Shown here piece by piece: positions 40,605 through 49,094 of a stretch of DNA of 64,000 nt. Both the position numbers and the translations under genes were made by a program. Origin of the DNA: Nematopogon swammerdamellus. Lineage: Eukaryota; Arthropoda; Insecta; Lepidoptera; Adelidae. The stretch covers positions 17,941,891-18,005,890 of the forward strand of contig OX336349.1 of assembly GCA_946902875.1 (NCBI GenBank), written 5' to 3'. How positions within the stretch are numbered: position 1 is the first letter of the stretch; each line of letters begins with the position of its first letter. The notes under the pieces are model-generated. The model was not told where the DNA came from. It made no database searches and was given only the letters and a program-made list of their open reading frames with translations.

Positions 40605-41267
40605 ATCCCCTTGTGCTCCCAAGTGGAGCGCGCGCTCCAGTTTTCGTCGCCTACCCATGGCTCCCAAGTGGAGCGCGCGCTCCACTTATTGCGCGCCTTT
40701 TGCGCGCCGCTAGTTTTAATTCATTATCTAATTCTACCAATTTTCCACCAAAACACTCAATACTGGTATCATTTCTTGGTTAAACTTACTAATAACTATT
40801 CTCAGACACGACTGGGCACACAATAACCTTCACACAGAAAATAAATAATGAAGTTGACAGAAAATAAAATGTCACTTTTGGCAGCTGACATTTCCACTGA
40901 CCCTGGAATAGACAAAGATCGTACTCGTAAACGTTGTTCGGTATTCGATAGTTCGTTTCAATGCGCTTATTTCGGTATGCGATATGTAAGACGAAATTGT
41001 ACAGATTTGGTCAGAAAAATTAAAAAAAAAAATGTCGAGTGTGTTTTGTTTTGCCTGGAGTTCAAAAAATCGGCCTATGCTTCTAAATAAGTGAATCCTG
41101 AAGAGTTTGGTATCACTGAACGCGTAATTTGAGTACAAACAAGACTGAATAACGAGTATTGATGGATCGATCGATTGAGGCGGGATATTCGAATTTGTGT
41201 GGGAGCGCGCGCGCCAAAATTTTGCGTTTTTGAGCGCCGCTAAAAGGGCCTGGGAGCCAAGGGGAGT
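40605..41267. mobile_element. Non-autonomous TIR element, ~660 bp
   Basis: TCCCCTTGTGCTCCCAAG at 40606 is matched on the minus strand by CTCCCCTTGGCTCCCAGG at 41267. GCTCCCAAGTGGAGCGCGCG occurs twice at the left (40615 and 40658). Subterminal GCGCGCTCC / GGGAGCGCGCGCGCC are mirrored. Interior AT-rich; an 80-codon frame (40848-41090) has no recognisable domain. Confidence 0.6.
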
Positions 41268-41298
41268 AGTACTATTTTCCCGTCAAAGGGACTCAAAG

Positions 41299-41554
41299 GG
41301 GGGACCTACAGTTTTACCCTTGCCCCTTAATGGGCGGTAGGCTCAAATTGTAGCCGACTGGGTTGGTACCACCGTACTGGATGTAAGATGGCCGCATAGC
41401 AGCCCCGGTTGTGTTCTCCTCTAGTCCAGTATAGCCAGCAATCCAGGGATGTTTCCAGTATGGCACCTACCTTCTCGGAGGTGATATTGGCTGGTCTCAG
41501 CATGTGCTTTGGCCCCTCCGACTCAGCCAACCATACCGGATTACATAAAAAAAT
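41299..41554 (+). mobile_element. SINE-2, slightly 5'-truncated
   Basis: GGGGGACCTACAGTTTTACC, GGCGGTAGGCTCAAATTG, GGTACCACCGTACTGGATG, GCAATCCAGGGATG and ACCGGATTACATAAAAAAA. Confidence 0.88.
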
Positions 41555-41657
41555 GTTTTCAGGTTGACTCTTTACAGAAATCATTCAGTTTCAGGCTGAT
41601 GGTTCGACTCACCTTACCCGCGATATCTTAAAAAAAAAGACGGCTCATAAGTCATAA

Positions 41658-41912
41658 GCCACTAAGAGCGAGCTGTTTTCGGTCAATGAGTTGTCCAGAC
41701 ACGGCAGACCGCTGAAACCAAGCATTAGAAAGGAACTGAGAGAAAAATGTCGGCGAGAGAACCGATCAGAACGAGATTATGATGGTTCTAGTGTTACGTA
41801 CGATAGATTGGCGTCACAATCTGGGAGCTCTGCAGTGCCCCCGCCGAGACGAGTTCGAGAGCAGCCGGCACTCCCGCACTACCAGAATTTTTCGACACCA
41901 CCACCGAATTAG
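41658..41912 (+). CDS. Hypothetical open frame, unassigned
   Basis: An open frame of ~85 codons (Met at 41691) reads LSRHGRPLKPSIRKELREKC, RRENRSERDYDG, then Ser/Pro/Arg-rich to HYQNFSTPPPN. It ends exactly where SINE-1 begins (the stop TAG overlaps the junction), so the natural C-terminus is probably lost. Basic and low complexity; could be a transposon ORF1 piece or an exon. I do not recognise it. Confidence 0.2.
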   Translation, partial: ATKSELFSVNELSRHGRPLKPSIRKELREKCRRENRSERDYDGSSVTYDRLASQSGSSAVPPPRRVREQPALPHYQNFSTPPPN

Positions 41913-42232
41913 TACCGTGTGGGGCCGGTACTTAAAAAGAATAGCATCACTGCATCTCTCCCCGTGTATGTCGTGAAAGGCGACTAAGGGATATGACTCC
42001 CTTCTTATATTACTAGGTGGTACCTAGGATTTAGCCCGGGTTGATGCCACCGCAATGAATGGAAGGTCGGTCGAAAGGGCTATGTAAATAGTTTGTGTTT
42101 TCCGTCCAGTTGAGTGTAGCCGGCACGTCCGAAGGGAGGCACTGACGTGGCACCAAGTTCATCCGGTGTTATGGGCTGACATCACGGATGTTGTAGGTGA
42201 TGTAGCCAACCATGTTAGTTTCCATAAAAAAA
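41912..42232 (+). mobile_element. SINE-1, full length, Metulj-like head
   Basis: GTACCGTGTGGGGCCGGTAC at 41912, CTGCATCTCTCCCCGTG, complete body, AGTTTCCATAAAAAAAAAA. Confidence 0.88.
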
Positions 42233-42470
42233 AAAGAATTGTTGTACCGAAATTGTTCCAGTAAGGAAAAGTTTCGGCGTACTTTTAAAATCTCCCATCT
42301 CCTTTCTATGTACAATGTTTTGGAACATGAAATTTCTATCGAATTTTTATTTTATTTTGTACTGTCCTCCAATTCGTCCCTGCCCGCGGTACTGCAGATC
42401 AATGAACTTCTAGAAGGTTTAATAAATAGGTAATATCAAATCTTTAGCGCCGCCGTGAATGCAGCCTTCT
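42233..42470. other. Spacer, no gene
   Basis: A 73-codon frame overlaps the SINE tail and has no domain. Confidence 0.35.
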
Positions 42471-42489
42471 GTTGCTGGCGAAAAATATG

Positions 42490-42640
42490 TAATGAAATGA
42501 AATAAAAATATACTTTATTGCACAAAATAAATGATAAAAAGGTAGACTTATAGCCTAAAGACATTCTCTACCAGTCATGCCTGGGATTGTGGATAAGGAC
42601 ATTGGCATTGTTTCCATATCTAGTCGCTTGGCTCCTTTTT
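42490..42640 (-). mobile_element. LINE 3' tail (AAATGAAATGAAA type)
   Basis: GAAATGAAATAAAAATATAC and TTTATTGCACAAAATAAATG read on the minus strand as a LINE polyadenylation region. Related to 62190-62240. Confidence 0.5.
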
Positions 42641-42890
42641 CCATTTTTTTTATGTAATCCGGAACGGGTAGCTGAGTCGGAGGGGCCAAAGTACATGCTC
42701 CGACCGGCCAATATCACCTCCGAGAAGGTAGGTGCCATATCGGAGACTTCGCTGGATGGCTGTCTATGCTGAACTAGAGGATAACACAACCGGGGCTGCC
42801 ATGTGGTATATCTCACACATCCAGTACGGTGGTACCAACCCAGTCGGCTACAATTTGAGCCTACCACCTAATAAGGGGCAAGGGAACATT
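42640..42890 (-). mobile_element. SINE-2, diverged
   Basis: TTTTTTTATGTAATCCGG, GAAGGTAGGTGCCATATCGG, CAGTACGGTGGTACCAACC, CAATTTGAGCCTACCACC, TAAGGGGCAAGGGAA. Confidence 0.83.
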
Positions 42891-43044
42891 CCATGTTTAT
42901 TTTTCAACGTTTCGAATGAAAGCAGCCACTAAAAACATGTTTTTTGTCTTATTGTTAGGGTGTTTGTTAGTTTCGTATAGGTATATGCGTAGTAACTAAG
43001 TACTAATACTTCATCTTATTATTTTTTCAAGTTAATATAAAAAA

Positions 43045-43385
43045 CTGGCCAAGTGCGAGTCGGACTTGCGCACAAGGGTTTCCGCACCACAAAAAAACCC
43101 CTTAATTTTTTACTTTTCAATTTTTTATTATTTGGTGTTATCCTTTATTATAACACATATTGTGTGAAAACTTCACCCGGCTAGCTATTACGGTTCCAAA
43201 GATACAGCAGTAGAACAGACAGCCTCCTCTAGTCCAGTATAGCCAGCAATCCAGTGAAGTCTCCGGTATGGCACCTACCTTCTCGGTGGTGATATTGGCT
43301 GGTCGGAGCATGCGCTTTGGCCCCTCCGGCGTATGCTTAGTAATATGCTTCCGTACGGGGGGTTAGGTACGGAAACCTAAAAATT
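43045..43385 (+). repeat. GTCTG repeat with captured SINE-2 piece
   Basis: ACTGGCCAAGTGCGAGTCGG, GGGTTTCCGCACCAC, ACCCGGCTAGCTATTACGG. At 43222-43330 an internal SINE-2 segment (CTCCTCTAGTCCAGTATAGC to TTTGGCCCCTCCGG, without poly(A)) replaces the CAGACAGAC run. Then GTATGCTTAGTAATATGC and ACGGAAACCTAAAAA. Confidence 0.7.
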
Positions 43386-43389
43386 AATA

Positions 43390-44312
43390 CGAATATCTAA
43401 ACAACTAAAAACTACCTAACAGACATTAAAATAACTATGAAAATTACATTTTCAAAAGTTCCCAGTACACTTGCGGCATTACCTCGCTGGATGGCAACTA
43501 CTTACTTTATTCAAAGGGATTAAGCCTTTGAGTAAAGTAGGCCCTTGATTGCGGGACGCAAGTTGTGTTCACTAGCAGAGGGCCAAGTCTCTTCAACTGC
43601 ACTGCTCCACGGACCGAGGAGGCGAGGGTTTCGACCGCAAACTCAACAAATTCGAAACATAGAATCATATTTCTATATTTGTTGCATTTGAGGCTCTCCG
43701 CCCCGACCTCGGCCGCGCCAGCCGCTCTTGAAGAGGCCCGAACGTGACTTGGTGCCAATGTGCCGACCAAGGAGCTTTGAACCAGACCAGTCTTTCCCGG
43801 CGCGGGCGGTGTTTTTTTTTATGGAAACTGACATTGTTGGCTACATCACCTACAACATACGTGATGTCAGCCCATAGCACCGGATGAACTTGGTGCCACG
43901 TCAGTGCCTCCCTTCGGTCGTGCCGGCTACACTGAACTGGACGGAAAACACACACTATTTACATAGCCGTTTCGACCGACCTTTCATTCAGTGCGGTGGT
44001 ATCAACCCGGGCGGGTTAAACCCTACCACCTAGTAATATAAGAAGGGAGCCATATCCCTTAGTCGCCTTTTACGACATACACGGAGAGAGATGCAGTGGG
44101 GCTATTCTTTTAAAGTACAGGCCCCACACGGTACGGCCACGGTGTGGCCCGATCGTTGTTCGACGCCCGTGTGCCGACACAGTGGCGTCCAACATCAAAG
44201 ACCTTAGCCCATGGTACCAGGGTCATATTATCGGGCCTCTTGCCATCCAGCCGAGAATAACCGCAAGGACGCACGGTATATTTGCAGTATGGAGCTTCGA
44301 TTTTATTATACA
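43390..44312 (-). pseudogene. Retroelement D C-terminal domain, split by SINE-1
   Basis: Minus strand. Right piece (44312-44136) reads RLDGKRPDNMTLVPWA. Left piece (43810-43390) reads RLVWFKAPWSAH in one frame and APSHVRASSRAAGAAEVG, CNKYRN, EFAVETLASSVRGAVQLKRL, GPLLVNTTCVPQSRAYFTQR in another. The order matches KRPDGM, SLVWDATCADT, SAAHQHIFAAFSVKTMGAW in the intact ORF at 51854. Frameshifts and the SINE insertion inactivate it. Confidence 0.7.
43811..44135 (-). mobile_element. SINE-1, full length, Metulj-like head
   Basis: Poly(T) at 43811; complete body; head ends GCCCCACACGGTAC at 44134. Inserted in retroelement D. Confidence 0.88.
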
Positions 44313-44689
44313 AATTAAAATGTTGATGCCTGGAGATGGTGGCAATGCCTGCACTTTTGATGCGTGATAAACCTTGGTGACCACAACTGTCTACTGGAGA
44401 CCCATTTCACAAATTTTCACAAATTTTGGAACTCACAGATGCCCATTCACTCTCCTCTTGATGGACCCGAGACTTTACGAGGCCATATAAAAGAAATATA
44501 TTTTGTATCTGCCTCTTATTTGGTAATCGATGTTTATGTGATTGATTACTTCGTTATATTAAAAAATAAAAAAAACCTCTAAGGTTTCTTACCCTGCGGG
44601 TTCTTCCTTATATGTTCCTTATAGATTGCATTGCTGAACGGGGCATGACAAAAGAATAATTAGAACGAACCATACTGTATAATATGCAT
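44313..44689. other. No gene recognised
   Basis: A frame at 44364-44582 has no domain. Low-level A/T runs only. Confidence 0.35.
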
Positions 44690-44964
44690 AATATGTCTCA
44701 ATGAAATGTTGTTAATGTTGTGTGTTCTTTATGGCGAAATAAATATCTGAATCTGAATCATACATACAGCATTATCAAATGAGCCAGTCGCATTTAGGGC
44801 GCTGGCCGCGTACTAGAGGTGCGCTTTTGTGCCGGTTTGTGTCACGATTTCGCACAGCGCACATCTCTGTACTGCTGTGCTGTGCTCGCACAATGGACAG
44901 TCTCGTGCAGTTCGTGTCACGATTGTCCAACGCGCACGAAGTAGCACAAACTTGCACGTTTTGA
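44690..44964 (+). repeat. Single-copy relative of the 49-51 kb satellite unit plus flank
   Basis: TTGTGTGTTCTTTATGGCG, AAATAAATATCTGAATCTG, CATACATACAGCATTATC, AAATGAGCCAGTCGCATTTA, GGGCGCTGGCCGCGTAC equals one satellite unit up to 44808. It then diverges into a GC-rich segment with an internal direct repeat (GTTTGTGTCACGATTTCG at 44840, GTTCGTGTCACGATTGTCC at 44909). Confidence 0.8.
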
Positions 44965-45011
44965 CTGCAATAAGCAAACTGTCTTGGTTTTAATTCAGCG
45001 TGATTGTATTT

Positions 45012-45342
45012 TTTTTATTTTTTTTTTATGGAAACTGACACGGTTGCCTACATCACCTACAACATCCGTGATGTCAGCCCATAACACCGAGTGAAATTGG
45101 TGCCACGTCAGTGCTTCCCTTCGGTCGTGCCGGCTACACTGAACTGGACGGAAAACACAAACTATTTACATAGCCGTTTCGACCGACCTTTCATTCAGTG
45201 CGGTGGTACCAACCCGGGCGGGTTACACCCTACCACCTAGTAATATAAGAAGGGAGTCATATCCCTTAGTCGCCTTTTACGACATACACGGGGAGAGATG
45301 CAGTGGGGCTATTATTTTAAAGTACCGGCCCCACACGGTACA
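45012..45342 (-). mobile_element. SINE-1, full length, Metulj-like head
   Basis: A/T-rich 3' tail, complete body, head ending CCCCACACGGTA. Confidence 0.88.
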
Positions 45343-45669
45343 TTTATGTATATTTCACTTTATTATTTTATAAGATCTTCAACTAAAGTATGTATGTATC
45401 CCTCAATGTCTAAGATTAAATAATCTTTGCCAGACATTTTAAATGAATAAGTACCTAGGTAAATAAATATTATAGACTTTACTGCGATGCAGAAGGCGGA
45501 CTTTGCCGACACGCGCCAAGGACGAGTGAAGCATGCAGCACTCACAATGCACAGCACAGCACAGTAGAGATTGTAAGGTTCAAATTTTAACCTTATGTTC
45601 AAAATGTAAAATTAAAAATTGCCTGGCAAAATATTCATATAAGCAAGCAGCGCACACTTCGGTAGCGGG
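45343..45669. other. Flank left of the Transib element
   Basis: AT-rich with no gene. Ends in the GC-rich target site GGTAGCGGGCGGCG. Confidence 0.4.
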
Positions 45670-46364
45670 CGGCGCACAGTGGTCTGGAAATCGAGCTCCA
45701 TAGACATAGAACCTTAATGTCAGGAATAAAAATGAAAACAAATTTAATGTCTCTGGTATACCTCCCTTTATTTCATATTATAGTATGAAGGGTATAAGTA
45801 GCTCCACGAGTGAGAAAAAAAAAGTTTTGTTTTTTTTGTATGGAAGAAAACACTTAAAGTAATTTTTTTTTTAACTGAATGAAACTGAAGGGCTGGTGCT
45901 CACATCTTCTATTGCACCTTACACGGCGATCAAGATGACATACAATTCCTTCACCTTTCGGTGCCTATTTGCGCGTAGCAAACGTTTGAAATTTGGAATT
46001 TTCGATAAATTATTTTTTAAACCTTAGTCGTAATTTAATGAAGTTGCCTATCGCTTTGAATATGAAAATACTTTTCTCATGTTGTTATTGTACTGAGTAG
46101 TACTGACAGTACAGTAATTAATCATATTTTATAGTAAACACAGCGTAGCACTGTTAAAATTATAAGAATAACATACAACACACACAAGCGAGCGACAACT
46201 AATTAACGAGTTAGTGAAAACCGTTTTTTTCCACTCGCAGCGCGTACTAATTCCCAACAAATAACCAGTCCCATGCCTTCTTAGTTTCAGCGAAATTCTT
46301 TCAGTAGCTTTTAGCACTTGTGCGCTAACAACTATACTTATTACATTCTATTTGTTTTCGTGCT

Positions 46365-47204
46365 ATGATGGAAGGTTTTGGTACCAATTTGGACATTTTC
46401 GTGTTTGTGGCAAATAATAGTTGTTTCTCACAGCCCAGGGCGTTGTTTGAAGTTTTTAGGAGTGCCCTTGATCTGTCAGAAAGTGAAAAGAAAGAACTGA
46501 AACAATTCTGTCAGACTTATGTGTGTTCGTTGAGGAACAAATGGATCTCGTGTAATCGCACGAGACATGCATTCACGAAGAAGTACGAGACGTGGCTGCA
46601 AGAAAACATAAAATGGCCTGAGTTCATGAGGGAAAAGATGACACCTTCTTTAGTGTCAGTAGAGCGGCAACCATGTTCCAGTGACTTCGGTGTAAATGAG
46701 GGTGCATCAACGTCCTCAAAACCAGAGACGTGCACTGTTGGAATATCGCCAAGAGTTGTGAGTGAAAGGAAACCGTTCTCGGAACTAAGCCCTAAACAGA
46801 AGAGAAGGAGAGTGGAAGAGCTCCTAACGCATAGCACTGAAAGTCTCGTTCATGCAACTGTTTTAAGTGTGAACAACAAGGATGTGGCAGAAATAATAAA
46901 ATTGGTCACAGAGCATCCCGAAGAGGCTACAAAGATAAAACAATTGTTGAAGCCCAAGAAAGCTGTGCCCGTATATTCCGTTGATAAAGCTTTAGGTATT
47001 TTGACGCAGAGACGCAGAGGCACAAAGGAGCACATAAAAATACTGGAATCATCTTTGTCCGCCATACTTTGCTTGTACAAACTTTGCCCTGAAGCACCAT
47101 CAAAGCCCCACTTGGATATTAGTTTTAGTTCTTTGCCATCCAGCGAACATCCCAAACGTAGGAATTTTCCTAGCCTAGCAACAGTTTTGTCCAAAATTGC
47201 TTGA
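46365..47204 (+). pseudogene. Transib transposase N-terminal part, left arm
   Basis: Open for 279 residues. N-terminal part: FRSALDLSESEKKELKQFC, VCSLRNKWISCNRTRHAF. Middle: ERKPFSELSPKQKRRRVEEL, EIIKLVTEHPEEATKIKQLL, AVPVYSVDKALGILT. At 47006 the sequence leaves the transposase and runs antisense through the spacer, so residues after ~214 are not real transposase. The mirrored copy is on the minus strand at 47376-48028. No catalytic residue is included. The product, if made, would be the N-terminal region only. Confidence 0.75.
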
Positions 47205-48028
47205 AGCTTTACTGTTACCGATCTTTCCGTGATTTCTATTGTATCTTTTGGTGGGTAACACTCCTTCTTTGATTCACTTCTCTAAGATGGCAGTATACGA
47301 AGGATAGAGTTGTACTCCTTCTTGTTTTGCACAAGCTCTTAATGTTGTATACTGCCACTTCGAAAGCTTCAACGACGTCAAAATACCTAAAGGTCTATCA
47401 ACGGAATATACGGGCACAGCTTTCTTGGGCTTCAACAATTGTTTTATCTTTGTAGCCTCTTCGGGATGCTCTGTGACCAATTTTATTATTTCTGCCACAT
47501 CCTTGTTGTTCACACTTAAAACAGTTGCATGAGCGAGGCTTTCAGTGCTATGCGTTAGGAGCTCTTCCACTCTCCTTCTCTTCTGTTTAGGGCTTAGTTC
47601 CGAGAACGGTTTCCTTTCACTCACAACTCTTGGTGATATTCCAACAGTGCACGTCTCTGGTTTTGAGGACGTTGATGCACCCTCATTTACACCGAAGTCA
47701 CTGGAACATGGTTGCCGCTCTACTGACACTAAGAAGGTGTCATCTTTTCCCTCATGAACTCAGGCCATTTTATGTTTTCTTGCAGCCACGTCTCGTACTT
47801 CTTCGTGAATTCATGTCTTGTGCGATTACACGAGATCCATTTGTTTCTCAACGAACACACATAAGTCTGACAGAATTGTTTCAGTTCTTTCTTTTCACTT
47901 TCTGACAGATCAAGGGCACTCCTAAAAACTTCAAACAACGCCCTGGGCTGTGAGAAACAACTATTATTTGCCACAAACACGAAATGTCCAAATTGGTACC
48001 AAAACCTTCCATCATAGCACGAAAACAA
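46999..48028 (-). pseudogene. Transib transposase 5' half, right arm plus spacer
   Basis: Minus strand, reading from 48028. The N-terminal part matches the left arm. A 1-bp deletion near 47730 breaks the frame after EFMREKMTPS. It resumes with SVERQPCSSDFGVNEGAS and, past the arm boundary, LKLSKWQYTTLRACAKQEG, VQLYPSYTAILE. A second shift near 47274 leads to KKECYPPKD, LISKWGFDGASGQSLYKQ and SSIFMCSFVPLRLCV. LSK.QY..LR...YPSY..I resembles the pre-catalytic region of RAG1/Transib proteins. The Asp of KWGFDG (about 47100) is the likely first catalytic residue. Sequence stops there at the palindrome junction. Confidence 0.72.
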
Positions 48029-48772
48029 ATAGAATGTAATAAGTATAGTTGTTAGCGCACAAGTGCTAAAAGCTAATGAAAGAATTTCGCTGAAACTAAG
48101 AAGGCATGGGACTGGTTATTTGTTGGGAATTAGTACGCGCTGCGAGTGGAAAAAACGGTTTTCACTAACTCGTTAATTAGTTGTCGCTCGCTTGTGTGTG
48201 TTGTATGTTATTCTTATAATTTTAACAGTGCTACGCTGTGTTTACTATAAAATATGGTTAATTACTGTACTGTCAGTACTACTCAGTACAATAACAACAT
48301 GAGAAAAGTATTTTCATATTCAAAGCGATAGGCAACTTCATTAAATTACGACTAAGGTTTAAAAAATAATTTATCGAAAATTCCAAATTTCAAACGTTTG
48401 CTACGCGCAAATAGGCACCGAAAGGTGAAGGAATTGTATGTCATCTTGATCGCCGTGTAAGGTGCAATAGAAGATGTGAGCACCAGCCCTTCAGTTTCAT
48501 TCAGTTAAAAAAAAAATTACTTTAAGTGTTTTCTTCCATACAAAAAAAAACAAAACTTTTTTTTTCTCACTCGTGGAGCTACTTATACCCTTCATACTAT
48601 AATATGAAATAAAGGGAGGTATACCAGAGACATTAAATTTGTTTTCATTTTTATTCCTGACATTAAGGTTCTATGTCTATGGAGCTCGATTACAAATGAG
48701 CCAGTCGCGTTTAGGGCGCTGGCCGCGTACGCCCGTGTTTCTATGTCTATGGAGCTCGACCACTGTGCGGCG

Positions 48773-49094
48773 GCGCGGCTTGGCGGTATGAACAAAGAGA
48801 CATGAAAGCCGTGCCGACAGTCGAGCCGACACGCGGCACGCGCGCGGCGGCGAGTGCTCCGCGCGCGACAAGGACGAACGAATGCAGCGCATTACATTAC
48901 AACACCCATTCACCGATTTCGTGCACTCGTGCAAGTCGGCGCCGACTTGTACGAAATGTCCATGCCGCACGACTCTGCACATGGTGTCCAAGCTAGTCCA
49001 TCGCACGGCGCGGCGTGCTCCGCCGGCCGAGACGACCGCTTTCATTCATTTCGTGTGTACGAAGCGCAGCTCTGCCGCGTACGCCCGTGTTTCT
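48773..49094. other. GC-rich flank between Transib and the satellite
   Basis: GCCGTGCCGACAGTCGAGCC, GTGCAAGTCGGCGCCGACTT (self-complementary core) and three overlapping frames in different phases (48802-49168). I read these as composition, not genes. Confidence 0.4.

Larger units (their letters stand above)
45670..48772. mobile_element. Palindromic Transib transposon with CGGCG target duplication
   Basis: The element is 45675-48767. Ends: CACAGTGGTCTGGAAATC at 45675 and, reversed, CCACTGTG at 48760-48767. Flanks are CGGCG at 45670-45674 and again at 48768-48772. CAC-initial termini and 5-bp GC-rich duplications are hallmarks of Transib, the relatives of RAG1. Left arm 45675-47006 and right arm 47376-48767 are near-identical inverted copies, each carrying the start of the transposase gene. 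The 369-bp spacer (47007-47375) continues the right-hand gene. The right arm carries an extra ~70 bp near its end (48690-48759) made of satellite sequence plus a repeated TTCTATGTCTATGGAGCTCG. The 3' half of an ordinary Transib, with the other catalytic residues, is absent. Confidence 0.88.

Noticed and set aside
47007..47204. Residues after ~214 of the left-arm Transib ORF as a real protein end
   Set aside because: Past the palindrome junction the frame is antisense to the right-hand transposase; the reverse strand reads KWGFDGASGQS.
45675..48767. Palindrome purely as an assembly error
   Set aside because: Arms differ by small changes (for example a 1-bp deletion near 47730 and ~70 bp of extra sequence at the right end) and the CGGCG duplication is proper; still worth confirming with long reads.
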